Counted from the first letter of the stretch, positions 7,599 through 18,060 are shown. The stretch: DNA of 34,097 nt from Rickettsia typhi (GCA_945862075.1 CAMAWV010000009.1:1-34097), one strand, 5' to 3'. Notes: generated by a model from the sequence alone, not told the origin. A program made the numbers and translations.

Positions 7599-9626
7599 AT
7601 GCCCAACAATATTTTGCATCAAATCAATATTTTACTGCAAGAAATTAATAAACACGATATCGCTTACCATCAGCAAGATGCACCTATTATCACCGATGCC
7701 AACTACGATAAACTTAAACAACAATTAAATGAGTATCAAAAGCAATATCCACAATATTTTGAAACACAAAAAACAACAATCGCTCCTCCTGCTTTAAGTA
7801 TTTTTGGCAAAATCAAACACAGCAAGCCAATGCTTTCTTTGGCAAATGCTTTTACAGAGCAAGATGTGCTTGATTTTATCGAAAAAATAGGCCGCTTTTT
7901 AGCAATTAACACCAACGAGCTAGCTTTTTGGGCTGAAACAAAAATTGATGGTTTATCTTTTTCTGCAAATTACAAACAAGGCAAATTGCAATATGTTGCC
8001 ACTAGAGGAGATGGTTTAGAGGGCGAAGATATTACTAAAAATATGCTAATGGTAAAAAATTTTCCTAGTACAATCAGTAATGCACCAAATATTTTAGAAG
8101 TGCGTGGCGAAATTTATATGAGTAAAAGCGATTTTTTAGAACTTAATCAAAAGCAAGAAGAGTTAGGGGGTAAAATTTTTGCCAATCCTCGTAATGCCGC
8201 AGCTGGCTCAATTCGACAACTCGATGCCAACATAACCGCTAGTCGAAACCTGCAATATTTTATTTATTCGGTCGGAATTTATTCCGACGATTTTATTTGC
8301 CAAACTCAACAAGAGCTACACCAAAAACTGCATAGCTTTGGCTTTGTTATTGAAACTCACTCAAAACTTTGTTGCAATATTGCCGAAATTATAGCTCACT
8401 ACCAGCATTTAGCTAATAATCGCTATAATTTAAACTACGATCTCGATGGCATGGTTTATAAAGTTAATAATTTATCATTGCAAAATCGCCTAGGTTTTAT
8501 TGCCAATAGCCCAAGATGGGCGGTGGCTCACAAATTTTTGGCTCAACAAGCCAAAACAAAAATTTTAAATATTATCACTCAAGTTGGTCGAACTGGGGCA
8601 ATTACTCCTGTTGCCGTTTTAGAGCCAATCAATATTGGTGGAGTTTTGGTAAGCCGGGCAAGCCTACATAATCAAGACGAAATAAAACGTAAAAAAATTG
8701 CCATAGGCGATGTTGTGCTGTTACAAAGGGCAGGCGATGTTATACCGCAAATTATCGAAGTTGATTTTTCTTGCAAAAGCGATCAAGAAATTTTTATTTT
8801 ACCTGTCAATTGTCCTTCATGTGGTAGCATAACTCAAAAAACCGACACTATTTTAAGATGCCCAAATTCTTTATCTTGCCCTGAGCAAATTATTGAAAGT
8901 CTTAAACATTTTGTAAGCAAAGATGCTTTAAACATTGTAGGTTTAGGTAAAAAAAGAATAAAATATTTAGTGCAAGAAAAATTAATTGTTAGTTTTGCCG
9001 ATATTTTTTTGTTAAAAAATCATCAACAATATTTGCAAAATCAGCCCGGTTGGGAGAAAAAATCAGTTGAAAATTTATTATTTGCCATTAAACAAAGTCA
9101 AAATATTAGTTTAGAAAAATTTATTTATGCTCTAGGAATACGTCATATTGGGCAAACTATCGCTAAAATGCTGGCAAGTTATTTTACATCTTTTACCAAT
9201 TTTTATGATTTTTTTACTAAAACTAGCCAAAATTCCGAAACTTATGTTAATTTTATTGCTCTTGATGGCATTGGCAACAAAATGGCTGAGGCAATTTTTG
9301 AATATTTTTCTGTGCAGCAAAATCAAAACAATATTTTAACTCTTGCTGCACAACTTGATATTGCTAATTATAGTTTTCAAACTCAAAATAATCATCAATT
9401 AACTGGTAAAACTATTGTTTTTACAGGCGAAATGCTTGCTACCACTAGGGCAGAAGCTAAAAATATTGCCGAAAATTTAGGCATGAAAGTTTTAGGAGCG
9501 GTTTCTAGCAAAACAAATTATGTGGTTTATGGTCAAAATGCTGGTAGCAAGCTTGTTAAGGCAAAAGAATTAAACATTACTTTGCTAAACGAAGAACAAT
9601 GGCTTAATTTAACTAAAAATTTATGA
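7599..9626 (+). CDS. ligA: NAD-dependent DNA ligase LigA
   Basis: AETKIDGLSFSANY (KxDG), Cys4 zinc finger CPSCGS...CPNSLSCPEQ, helix-hairpin-helix region, C-terminal BRCT GKTIVFTGEM. Confidence 0.97.
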   Translation: MPNNILHQINILLQEINKHDIAYHQQDAPIITDANYDKLKQQLNEYQKQYPQYFETQKTTIAPPALSIFGKIKHSKPMLSLANAFTEQDVLDFIEKIGRFLAINTNELAFWAETKIDGLSFSANYKQGKLQYVATRGDGLEGEDITKNMLMVKNFPSTISNAPNILEVRGEIYMSKSDFLELNQKQEELGGKIFANPRNAAAGSIRQLDANITASRNLQYFIYSVGIYSDDFICQTQQELHQKLHSFGFVIETHSKLCCNIAEIIAHYQHLANNRYNLNYDLDGMVYKVNNLSLQNRLGFIANSPRWAVAHKFLAQQAKTKILNIITQVGRTGAITPVAVLEPINIGGVLVSRASLHNQDEIKRKKIAIGDVVLLQRAGDVIPQIIEVDFSCKSDQEIFILPVNCPSCGSITQKTDTILRCPNSLSCPEQIIESLKHFVSKDALNIVGLGKKRIKYLVQEKLIVSFADIFLLKNHQQYLQNQPGWEKKSVENLLFAIKQSQNISLEKFIYALGIRHIGQTIAKMLASYFTSFTNFYDFFTKTSQNSETYVNFIALDGIGNKMAEAIFEYFSVQQNQNNILTLAAQLDIANYSFQTQNNHQLTGKTIVFTGEMLATTRAEAKNIAENLGMKVLGAVSSKTNYVVYGQNAGSKLVKAKELNITLLNEEQWLNLTKNL

Positions 9627-9844
9627 AAAAACTAATCATTTTTATTATAAAAATTTATCAAACTATTTTTTCGGCTAGCTTTGGTTTTGGCAAGTGTCGC
9701 TTTATACCAACCTGCTCTTGTTATGCAATTTCTGCTCTTGAAAAAAAAGGCTTAATTTATGGTAGTTATTTGGCTTTAAAAAGAATTTGCCGTTGCCATC
9801 CTTTTTATAAAAAAAATCACAATATTTATGATCCTGTCGATTAA
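9623..9844 (+). CDS. yidD: Membrane protein insertion efficiency factor YidD
   Basis: CRFIPTCSCYAISALEKKGLIYGSYLALKRICRCHPF. 4-bp ATGA overlap with ligA. Confidence 0.93.
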   Translation: MKKLIIFIIKIYQTIFSASFGFGKCRFIPTCSCYAISALEKKGLIYGSYLALKRICRCHPFYKKNHNIYDPVD

Positions 9845-10907
9845 AAAATTTTTACAAATCATCTTTTTTTTGATTTTTTTGCTATATTTTTTGCCTTCTG
9901 TTGTTTTTGCACAAATTAATCGCAACAATGAAATTTTAGGACAAGATCTAGAATCTCTTGGGCTTGATAATATTGAAAGTAAGCCAGAAATTGTCAAAAC
10001 CAATGCTAAAAAAAAATCAGTAAATAAAAAAGTTTCACAAGCAAAAAATACCATCAAAAAAGAGCCAAAAAAATTAACTCCAAATTTTTCTAATGATAAA
10101 AACTTAAAATTAGTTGGGAAAAAAAATCTTGCTAAAACCGAAAAACTTTCTCAAAAATCACAAGAAATCACCGAAAAACCAGAATCAAAACCAGATTTAA
10201 GCAAAGCCGATTTACAAGAACTAGAAAAGCTTCGCAAAATTTATGTAACTAAATTACAAGAAAATCAAACCGATTACGAAGATGAAGATCTCGATTTTAG
10301 CGAAAATATTTTGCCACATAAAAAAAATTTACAAACTTTTGCCACCGAAGAATTACCGCCTATACCAATTTTAAACCGCAGTCGCTCGCCAGATAATATG
10401 CATATTCCTTATGTTACTACTCCAAAAGAAAATATTGAAGTAATGTTTTTAGCAATAAAATTGCAAGATGTGAATTTTTTTAACGAAATTTTTAAATATG
10501 TGCAAAATCCAAATATCAGCAACGATGCTGGCGATACTGTGCTTACTGCCACTATGCTTTCAGGTTATTATCCAATGATAGCCTCGGCTTTGGCAAAAGG
10601 AGCCGATCCAAATATGCCAAATAAACTTGGTTATAATCCGCTAACTATCGCTATTGAGTTAAACGATTTTGCTATGGTTGAAATGCTTATAAAAAATAAA
10701 GCCGATTTATTTTATAAAGATGCTTTTAACCGCACTTATTTAATGCAAGCTGCTAGAGTTGGCTCGCTTTCGATAGTTGATTTATTAATTCGCTTTGGGG
10801 TTGATATTAATGCTATCGATCATGATGGTCTAACCGCACTAGCAATTGCCCAAAAGTATAAACAAGATTTAGTCATGCAGTATTTAATCAAAAATGGTGC
10901 CAAATAA
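9828..10907 (+). CDS. Exported ankyrin-repeat protein
   Basis: Signal peptide-like FFLIFLLYFLPSVVFAQ, Lys-rich linker, C-terminal ankyrin repeats (DAGDTVLTATMLSGYYPMIASALAKGADPNMPNKLGYNPLTIAIEL...NRTYLMQAARVGSLSIVDLLIRFGVDINAIDHDGLTALAIA). Confidence 0.85.
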   Translation: MILSIKKFLQIIFFLIFLLYFLPSVVFAQINRNNEILGQDLESLGLDNIESKPEIVKTNAKKKSVNKKVSQAKNTIKKEPKKLTPNFSNDKNLKLVGKKNLAKTEKLSQKSQEITEKPESKPDLSKADLQELEKLRKIYVTKLQENQTDYEDEDLDFSENILPHKKNLQTFATEELPPIPILNRSRSPDNMHIPYVTTPKENIEVMFLAIKLQDVNFFNEIFKYVQNPNISNDAGDTVLTATMLSGYYPMIASALAKGADPNMPNKLGYNPLTIAIELNDFAMVEMLIKNKADLFYKDAFNRTYLMQAARVGSLSIVDLLIRFGVDINAIDHDGLTALAIAQKYKQDLVMQYLIKNGAK

Positions 10908-10923
10908 TGATAACATTTTCATG

Positions 10924-12693
10924 TTATTCTAATAAATCTTCCAATATGTCAATATAGTTTACAAGTGTATTGAGGCCTTGTTGCCAAAAACTTTCTTGAT
11001 GCATTGACAAATTAAATTCGCTTAATAATTCGTTATGTTTTTTTGAACCACCTGCGGTTAACATTGTGAGGTATTTTTTAACAAAATTGTCGATTGTATT
11101 TTTTTGATATATATTATAAAGTGAGTTTACCAGGCAATATCCAAAAGCATAAGAATAAACATAAAACGGAGTGTGAATAAAATGAGGAACATAGCACCAA
11201 AAATATTGATAATCTGCACTAAAATTAAAAGCATCACCTAGGCTTTCTTGTTGAATTTCTAACCAAAAATTACAAATTTGTTGAGAGGAAAGTTCTCCAT
11301 TTATTCTACCATAATGCACTTTTTTTTCAAACTCAAAAAAGGCAATTTGCCGAATGGCAGTGTTAATAATATCTTCTATTTTATTGGCAATAAGAGAGAT
11401 TTTTTCATTTTTAGCAGTAGTTTTTTGTAAAATATTTTGAAAAACTAACTCTTCGGCAAAAATAGAAGCAGTTTCTGCCAAGGTAAGAGGTGTTTGTGAC
11501 AAAAAATAACCTTGTTTTCCAGCTAAAATTTGATGGACTCCATGTCCTAGTTCATGAGCTAATGTAGCAACATCTCGAGCATTTTCTTGATAGTTCATCA
11601 AAATATAAGGATGCGAACTTGGCACGCACGGATGCGAGAATGCTCCGGATTCTTTGCCATCATAAATATCGGCATCTATCCAGTTATTAGTAAAAAATCT
11701 GTTCGCTAACTCTTGAATTTGTATAGAAAAACCACCAAAAGCATCTAACACAATGTGTTTTGCTTCTTGCCAACTGATTTTTTGTTGTGTTTGATAAGGC
11801 AATGGAGCATTTCGATCGTAAAATTCTAAATTAGGTAAATTTAAAATTTTGGCTTTTAATTTATAGTAACGATGTGATGTTTGAGGTAAGTTTTTTTTAA
11901 TGGTTGAAGACATTAAATCAACAACTTCATCTGGTAAAAATTCGTCGATATTGCGTTGTGAAACTGGATTTTTATAGCCTCGCCAAGAATCTTGAACTTG
12001 TTTATCTTTCGCTAAAATATTAGTAATAAAAGTAAAAATTTTATGATTTTCATCAAAAACTTTCGCAATGCTTTGAGATGCTTCTTTTCTAGTTTGGCGA
12101 CAGGAATTTTGTAATAAATTAAAAATTTGACTAGAATTTAATTTTTTCCCTTGGTAATCAAATTGTAAATTATTAATAGTTTCATCAAATAATCTAACAA
12201 AAGCATTCTTACCTGTAATATTTTTATCAATGTTAAATTTTTCGAGTTGTTCGTTTAAATAATAAGGTTTGTTAAAAATAATATCGTTTAGCAAAACTTT
12301 AAACATGTTAAGCTGTGGGTGTTGAACTAAATTTTGTAAAATTTCAAGGCTGAGTTGCGAAATTTCATTAATAATAAAAACTAAATCTCGTGAAAAATTC
12401 GCTAGTTTTTCTTGAGTATTTTGATAAAAACTTATTACTTGCTCATTTTTTAAATTACAACTATATTGCAAATAAGCAAAACAGCTGATTTTACTGATTT
12501 TCTCAACAGTATTTTGATAATTTTTTAAAAGTTCATTTAATTTTTCTGGACTTAAATAAGCTATTTTTTGATAACCTTCGTTTCGTAAATTTTTGACTTG
12601 CAAAGATATTTCTAAAAAATCTAGCTCAATTTGTTGATCTGAAATAGATAAATAAAGATCGGATAAATTCCATCTGGGTAAAGTGTTGTTCAT
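10924..12693 (-). CDS. pepF: M3-family oligoendopeptidase F
   Basis: Zinc motif TLAHELGHGVHQ, AETASIFAEELV, about 589 aa. Confidence 0.92.
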   Translation of the reverse strand: MNNTLPRWNLSDLYLSISDQQIELDFLEISLQVKNLRNEGYQKIAYLSPEKLNELLKNYQNTVEKISKISCFAYLQYSCNLKNEQVISFYQNTQEKLANFSRDLVFIINEISQLSLEILQNLVQHPQLNMFKVLLNDIIFNKPYYLNEQLEKFNIDKNITGKNAFVRLFDETINNLQFDYQGKKLNSSQIFNLLQNSCRQTRKEASQSIAKVFDENHKIFTFITNILAKDKQVQDSWRGYKNPVSQRNIDEFLPDEVVDLMSSTIKKNLPQTSHRYYKLKAKILNLPNLEFYDRNAPLPYQTQQKISWQEAKHIVLDAFGGFSIQIQELANRFFTNNWIDADIYDGKESGAFSHPCVPSSHPYILMNYQENARDVATLAHELGHGVHQILAGKQGYFLSQTPLTLAETASIFAEELVFQNILQKTTAKNEKISLIANKIEDIINTAIRQIAFFEFEKKVHYGRINGELSSQQICNFWLEIQQESLGDAFNFSADYQYFWCYVPHFIHTPFYVYSYAFGYCLVNSLYNIYQKNTIDNFVKKYLTMLTAGGSKKHNELLSEFNLSMHQESFWQQGLNTLVNYIDILEDLLE

Positions 12694-13556
12694 AAATTAT
12701 TATTTTCATTTAGTTGCAAAACAATTTCTTGCCATACAGAATATTTTTCTTTAGCAAGATTAACGATAGGATTGCAAAATTCAATCATCTTTTTTATACT
12801 ATCAATGCTGTTTTTATAATTTTCATTTTGATGATATTGAGTTTTATCAATAATATTATCTAAATTGGTAATAATGTAACCTTCGGAATTGAGGTTTATT
12901 TTGACAACAATTGGAGTAATTGGTTTTTTACCATTATCTACCATAACTGCCAATGCTCTTTTATAGCAAGCCCTAAATTGTGCCTGAATATTAAAGGTTT
13001 CGCGTTTTGATAAAGTTGAATTTAATTGTTTTTCAATATCTTGTTGTGTTACTTGTAAATTTACTACTCCAACATTTTCTACTAGTTTAGCAACATCTTG
13101 CGAGGTGTTTTCTGGTTTTTTCACTGCCGGTGGTGGAGTTATTTCTTCTGGTGGTTTTGTTATTTCTTTCTCTGGGGTTTTCACTAACTCTTTTTCTGGT
13201 ATTTTTTCTAGTGGTTTTTTAGTTTCTGATTTAGGTAGATTTTTATCAATTTTCGGCTTTGGCTTTGGTTTTGGCTCTGGCTCTGGCTTTGGTTTTGGCT
13301 CTGGCTCTGGCTTTGGCTCTAGCTTTGGCTCTGGCTTTGGCTCTAGCTCTAGCTCTAGCTTTGTCTCTGGCTCTAGCTGTAAAGATTTATCTTTTATAAC
13401 TGGTTTAATTTGATTGTTTTTTGTTTGTATAAAAACAACACTGGTTATGATTTCTGGCTTTTTATTCTGTTCTTTTTTTTGTTGCCAAAAGAAAAATAAA
13501 GCAATCAGGCACAATATAAAATGAAAAAAAACTGAGTAAAAAAAGTTTCTAATCAT
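12690..13556 (-). CDS. TolA/TonB-like protein with N-terminal TM and Pro/Glu/Lys linker
   Basis: Single N-terminal TM (FFYSVFFHFILCLIALFFFW), EPKPEPKLEPKPEPEPKPKP linker, C-terminal domain FRACYKRALAVMVDNGKKPITPIVVKINLNSEGYI. Confidence 0.65.
   Translation of the reverse strand: MIRNFFYSVFFHFILCLIALFFFWQQKKEQNKKPEIITSVVFIQTKNNQIKPVIKDKSLQLEPETKLELELEPKPEPKLEPKPEPEPKPKPEPEPKPKPKPKIDKNLPKSETKKPLEKIPEKELVKTPEKEITKPPEEITPPPAVKKPENTSQDVAKLVENVGVVNLQVTQQDIEKQLNSTLSKRETFNIQAQFRACYKRALAVMVDNGKKPITPIVVKINLNSEGYIITNLDNIIDKTQYHQNENYKNSIDSIKKMIEFCNPIVNLAKEKYSVWQEIVLQLNENNNL
13255..13378. repeat. Hexameric (GGCTYT)n-like coding repeat in the TolA/TonB-like linker
   Basis: Runs of ggcttt/ggctct/agctct; perfect 24-bp duplication at 13261-13284 and 13285-13308. 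Confidence 0.9.
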
Positions 13557-14569
13557 AAATAGCTTTCTGGATTTACTGCGGTTTTATTTTTTCGCAAACC
13601 AAAATAGATTTGTGTTTTATTGCTTTTTTTATCTTCACCAACTTTACCAATTTGTTGACCTTGGGCAACTTTTTGCCCTCTTTTAACACTAAAATTTTTA
13701 AGATGAGCATAAGCACTAATCCAGTTGTCTTGATGTTTAATGATAATCAAATTGCCATAGCCTTTTAGCTCATTACCAACATAAGCAACAACTCCATCAG
13801 CCACTGCCATAACCAACGAATCAGTTGCAGTTTCAATGTTAATGCCATCGTTATAAAGACCTGCATTTTTAGGGCCAAATCTCGATATTATAATGCCTGT
13901 TTCTACTGGCCAAATAAAACCATAATCTTTATTTAGAGTTAATTTAGGAAATTTACCATCGGTAATTTTTTTATTGGTTGCCGAAATATTTAACTTTTCT
14001 TGTTGATTGCTATTAAGACTAGTATCTGTTAATTTTTTTTGAATCTCAAGATTATTTTGTGAAGGTATTTTTGGTGATTCATCAAGAGATTTAACCGCAG
14101 TCTCTTTTAAATAATAAGGAATATTAAGCTTTTCACCTTCTTTTATTTGATAAGGAGGTTTTAAATTATTCGCTTTTATTATTGCTTCAAATGATAATTG
14201 ATGTTTTTTAGCAATAGATTTTAGAGAATCTTTGTTTTGAATTTGATACTGCATTACTGGTATTTTAATAACATCACCAGCTTTTAATTGATATGGTTCT
14301 TGCAGTTTATTATATTCAATCAATTCTTTTAGAGAAAGATTGTATTTTTTAGCGATACTATATAGAGTTTCTTTGGGTAAAATCTTAATTTCATTGCTTA
14401 TGGTAGAAATATTTTGAAGATCTTTATATTTATTTTGGTTTGAAATATTATATTTAGTGTATTTTATTTTACTCCTATCAACTATTGGAGCAATTTTTTG
14501 AGTGCAAGAAAATAGAAAACACACTAAAATAAAAAAATATTTTGCCTGATAAGTTATTATTTGAAGCAT
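13553..14569 (-). CDS. nlpD: LysM/M23 (LytM-like) lipoprotein, NlpD-type
   Basis: Lipobox-like FLFSC, two LysM domains (ETLYSIAKKYNLSLKELIEYNKL; DSLKSIAKKHQLSFEAIIKANNL), C-terminal M23 domain IWPVETGIIISRFG...HQDNWISAYAHL...QGQQIGKVG. Confidence 0.85.
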   Translation of the reverse strand: MLQIITYQAKYFFILVCFLFSCTQKIAPIVDRSKIKYTKYNISNQNKYKDLQNISTISNEIKILPKETLYSIAKKYNLSLKELIEYNKLQEPYQLKAGDVIKIPVMQYQIQNKDSLKSIAKKHQLSFEAIIKANNLKPPYQIKEGEKLNIPYYLKETAVKSLDESPKIPSQNNLEIQKKLTDTSLNSNQQEKLNISATNKKITDGKFPKLTLNKDYGFIWPVETGIIISRFGPKNAGLYNDGINIETATDSLVMAVADGVVAYVGNELKGYGNLIIIKHQDNWISAYAHLKNFSVKRGQKVAQGQQIGKVGEDKKSNKTQIYFGLRKNKTAVNPESYL

Positions 14570-14607
14570 TTTTATTTGATAAAATTAAATTTACCAAAAT
14601 GTTAAAC

Positions 14608-14657
14608 TTATAACAAATAATTTTCAATATCTTTATAACAAATAATTTTCAATATCT
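14608..14657. repeat. Perfect 25-bp tandem duplication
   Basis: ttataacaaataattttcaatatct twice in tandem (14608-14632, 14633-14657), upstream of the minus-strand LysM/M23 gene. Confidence 0.97.
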
Positions 14658-14723
14658 AATTATAGAATTATTGAATTTTATAATGAAATTTAATTTTTTA
14701 TTTAGAGTGCAATATTCTCATTA

Positions 14724-15641
14724 TCAATCGATGCTACTAATTTTAATATTCCATTTTTTACCTAAATATCTTTCTATTTCTCTACGATCTTCGTTAGGTA
14801 AGGAACGGTTAAAAATTATGATCTCGGCAATTTTTCCTTTAAAGTAACTACTCACATTATTACTATCATCTCGTTTTGCCCCTATCATAATCTTACTTAA
14901 ACCAACATTAACACCAGTCGGATTATAATTATTGGTAGTATTTACTAAATCAGCATCTCGATAAATATTAACAGTATTGACATTATTTACAATTATTGAC
15001 AATACACTTTTTTTCTTAGGAGACACAATAGCATTGCTTGATCTAGTGGTGCTATTACCACTTGCACAATTCACTTCTGAAGAGCAAATACCATAATCAC
15101 CGTTATTGTTAAAACTAATACCAATATCAATTCCATCTGCATTACCTATATTATTTTGACTAAAAATAGTTTGCTTGAAATTTATATCATCTGTTTCAAA
15201 GACCATAAAAAAACTACCATAATAGTAAGATAAAATGCCCTCAATTAGTTTTTCATTTCCTTCTAAATAATCGTTACCATCAAAATAAATTGATGGCAGA
15301 CCATTAATAGAATTTGCCTGATAAATTGGTTGATTATTAGAAGTGACTTGTTCTAAAACAATTCTTTCATGCACTCGAATTTCGCTATCTATCCATTTAC
15401 TAATTTTATCGGTGTGATTAGTTTGATTAACATCAAAAGCCTCTATTGAAGTAGCATCATACCAAGCAATAATATTGTTTAAAGCGGGAATGGCAGAATT
15501 ATTGGTGAGTTTTCGAGCAGTAGTAAGTCTCATTTGCGAAACCAACCTAGAAGATTGAGTAATGGCTACAATTATTAGAGCAATAATAATAACTACAACA
15601 GAAAGTTCAATAAGAGAAAAGGCTTTTTTTTTCATTGACAA
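14724..15641 (-). CDS. Type IV pilin-like protein with C-terminal LamG/concanavalin A-like domain
   Basis: Prepilin-like MKKKAFSLIELSVVVIIIALIIVAI; C-terminal NGLPSIYFDGNDYLEG...GSFFMVFETDD...YFKGKIAEIIIFNRSLPNEDRREIERYLGKKWNI, typical of LamG-like jelly-roll domains. Confidence 0.8.
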   Translation of the reverse strand: MSMKKKAFSLIELSVVVIIIALIIVAITQSSRLVSQMRLTTARKLTNNSAIPALNNIIAWYDATSIEAFDVNQTNHTDKISKWIDSEIRVHERIVLEQVTSNNQPIYQANSINGLPSIYFDGNDYLEGNEKLIEGILSYYYGSFFMVFETDDINFKQTIFSQNNIGNADGIDIGISFNNNGDYGICSSEVNCASGNSTTRSSNAIVSPKKKSVLSIIVNNVNTVNIYRDADLVNTTNNYNPTGVNVGLSKIMIGAKRDDSNNVSSYFKGKIAEIIIFNRSLPNEDRREIERYLGKKWNIKISSID

Positions 15642-15715
15642 AATAAAAATTCGTTAATCATCATTTTCTTATATTTTGCACTTGTAAATTTTATAATCAA
15701 TTACTATCTTGTTTT

Positions 15716-15746
15716 TTGTTAAGAAAATGTGATTTTATTTTATAAT
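15716..15746 (+). promoter_or_regulatory. Candidate dnaK promoter
   Basis: Perfect TATAAT at 15741-15746, about 45 bp upstream of the dnaK ATG; weak -35-like TTGTTA at 15716-15721 with a long 19-bp spacer. Confidence 0.35.
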
Positions 15747-15791
15747 AAGTACACATTAAAAAATTATCAAAATTAAATTAACTAAATATTT

Positions 15792-17708
15792 ATGTCAAAA
15801 GCTATAGGTATCGATCTTGGCACTACAAATTCTTGTGTGGCAATTATGGAAAGTGGCTCAATCAGAGTAATTGAAAACATTGAAGGCTCGAGAACCACAC
15901 CTTCTATTGTTGGTTTTTTAAAAAATGGTGAAAAAGTTGTAGGTGCTTCTGCAAAAAGACAAGCTGTTACTAACCCAAAAAACACAGTTTTTGGCTCTAA
16001 AAGATTGATCGGAAGAAGATTCAACGATCCTACAACCACAAAAGATCAAGCTCTTGTTCCTTATAAAATATCTCCCTCTTCTAATGGTGATGCCTGGATT
16101 GAAATTGAAGGTGCAAAATATTCTCCAAGCCAAATTGCTGCTGATATTTTAGTTAAAATGAAAGAAACCGCCGAAAAATATTTAGGTGAAAAAGTTGAAA
16201 AAGCAGTAATCACGGTTCCTGCTTATTTTAACGATTCTCAAAGACAAGCCACTAAAGATGCAGGTAAAATTGCTGGTCTTGAAGTGTTAAGAATCATTAA
16301 CGAACCAACCGCAGCAGCTCTTGCTTATGGTTTTGAAAAGAAAAATGGGCAAACAATTGCAGTCTATGATCTAGGGGGCGGTACTTTTGATGTTTCTATT
16401 CTTGAAATTGGCGATGGAGTTTTTGAGGTAAAATCAACTAACGGCGATACTTTTTTAGGTGGCGAAGATTTTGATATGAGAATTCTCGAATATATTGCAG
16501 AACAATTTAAAAAAGATAACGGTATTGATTTAAGCAAAGATCCTCTTGCTTTACAAAGATTAAAAGAATCAGCAGAAAAAGCAAAAATCGAACTATCTTC
16601 TACTACCGAAACCGAAATCAATCTACCCTATATCACGGCTGATTCTTCTGGTCCCAAACACCTAAACATCAAACTCACTAGATCTAAACTAGAACAATTA
16701 GTTGACGATTTAATCGAAAGAACCATCAAACCTTGTCAAAATGCTTTACAAGATGCTGGCTTACAAGCTTCGCAAATTGATGAGGTTATTTTAGTTGGTG
16801 GCATGACTAGAATGCCAAAAGTGATTGAAACAGTAAAAAAATTATTTGGCAAAGAAGCTAATCGTAGTGTTAACCCAGATGAAGTTGTAGCAATTGGCGC
16901 TGCTATTCAAGCCGCTGTTTTGCAAGGCGATGTAAAAGATGTGTTATTACTAGATGTTACTCCACTTTCACTTGGTATTGAAACTTCTGGAGGTGTATTT
17001 ACAAAACTTATTGAACGAAATACCACTATTCCAACCAATAAAAGTCAAGTATTTTCTACAGCTACCGACAGCCAAACTGCGGTTACTATTAAAGTTTTTC
17101 AGGGCGAAAGAGAAATTGCTATTTATAATAAATTATTAGGTGAATTTAATTTAGAAGGTATAGCTCCTGCTCCAAGAGGCTTGCCACAAATTGAAGTTTC
17201 ATTTGATATAGATGCTAATGGTGTAGTAAAAGTTTCTGCAAAAGATAAAGCAACTAACAAAGAACAGCAAATTAGTATAAAATCTTCTGGCGGTTTATCA
17301 GAAGCTGAAATTCAAAAAATGATGCAAGATGCCGAACACAATGCTGTTGCAGATAAAGCTAAAAAAGAACTAATTGAAGTTCGAAATCAAGCCGATTCTT
17401 TGGTATATGAAACCGAAAAATCTCTTAAAGAACATGGTGAAAAAGTTGATGCAGCAACTAAAAATAATTTAGAGCAAGAATTGCAAAAAATTAAAAATTT
17501 ATTGACAAATCAACAAGAAACAGCAGAAAATATCAAAAAAGGCATTGAAACTTTAATGAATTCTTCATCAAAACTAGGTGAGGCAATTTATAAAAACTCT
17601 CCTAATAATTCTAGTGAGCAATCTCAAAATACACAGTCAAACAACGAAGATAGTAAAGTGGTTGATGCTGAATATCAAGAAATAAAAGATAAAAAAGAAG
17701 GTAATTAA
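15792..17708 (+). CDS. dnaK: Molecular chaperone DnaK
   Basis: [74 protein letters not shown]. Confidence 0.98.
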   Translation: MSKAIGIDLGTTNSCVAIMESGSIRVIENIEGSRTTPSIVGFLKNGEKVVGASAKRQAVTNPKNTVFGSKRLIGRRFNDPTTTKDQALVPYKISPSSNGDAWIEIEGAKYSPSQIAADILVKMKETAEKYLGEKVEKAVITVPAYFNDSQRQATKDAGKIAGLEVLRIINEPTAAALAYGFEKKNGQTIAVYDLGGGTFDVSILEIGDGVFEVKSTNGDTFLGGEDFDMRILEYIAEQFKKDNGIDLSKDPLALQRLKESAEKAKIELSSTTETEINLPYITADSSGPKHLNIKLTRSKLEQLVDDLIERTIKPCQNALQDAGLQASQIDEVILVGGMTRMPKVIETVKKLFGKEANRSVNPDEVVAIGAAIQAAVLQGDVKDVLLLDVTPLSLGIETSGGVFTKLIERNTTIPTNKSQVFSTATDSQTAVTIKVFQGEREIAIYNKLLGEFNLEGIAPAPRGLPQIEVSFDIDANGVVKVSAKDKATNKEQQISIKSSGGLSEAEIQKMMQDAEHNAVADKAKKELIEVRNQADSLVYETEKSLKEHGEKVDAATKNNLEQELQKIKNLLTNQQETAENIKKGIETLMNSSSKLGEAIYKNSPNNSSEQSQNTQSNNEDSKVVDAEYQEIKDKKEGN

Positions 17709-17745
17709 AAAAATAATTTTTTCTGATAAATTTAAAAGCTAATTT

Positions 17746-17783
17746 AAGGGCTAGAAGTTAAAAATCTTCTAGCCCTTTTTTAT
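17746..17783 (+). terminator. Rho-independent terminator after dnaK
   Basis: aagggctagaag - ttaaaaat - cttctagccctt followed by a T-run. Confidence 0.9.
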
Positions 17784-17905
17784 ATTATTCGCAAAAACAG
17801 GAGTATTTACACTAATTTTCATCTTTACATAGCTTTTTAACGATACAACAATCTCTAAAAATTTAATACTAGTTATAAAATTTTTCATGAGCAGTAAAAA
17901 TATTC

Positions 17906-17933
17906 TTGACAAAAGAATTTAAAGATTTAAGAT
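17906..17933 (+). promoter_or_regulatory. Candidate sigma70-type promoter upstream of the DUF4116 gene
   Basis: TTGACA (17906-17911), 16-bp spacer, TAAGAT (17928-17933). Confidence 0.4.
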
Positions 17934-18060
17934 TTACAAAATATTTACAAAATATGTTTAACACAATTAGTAAATTTTTATAATAACATTTATACTATTT
18001 ATTAGAATTCACATTATGTTTCTAATCAATTTAGTATTAAAATATTAAAGGTAAATAAAT

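Noticed and set aside
13105-13413. Plus-strand glycine-rich ORF (GFGSGSGFGFGS...)
   Set aside because: Antisense reading of the hexamer repeat in the TolA/TonB-like gene; no independent coding support.
15681-15715. RpoH-type heat-shock promoter upstream of dnaK (CTTG...CTATCTTG)
   Set aside because: Spacing and -10 match are poor relative to the alphaproteobacterial sigma32 consensus.
15782-16621. Minus-strand ORFs antisense to dnaK (15782-16039, 15918-16133, 16364-16621)
   Set aside because: Shadow frames of a clearly conserved dnaK gene.
17938-17960. Short direct repeat atttacaaaat x2
   Set aside because: Too short and AT-rich to separate from background; no associated feature.
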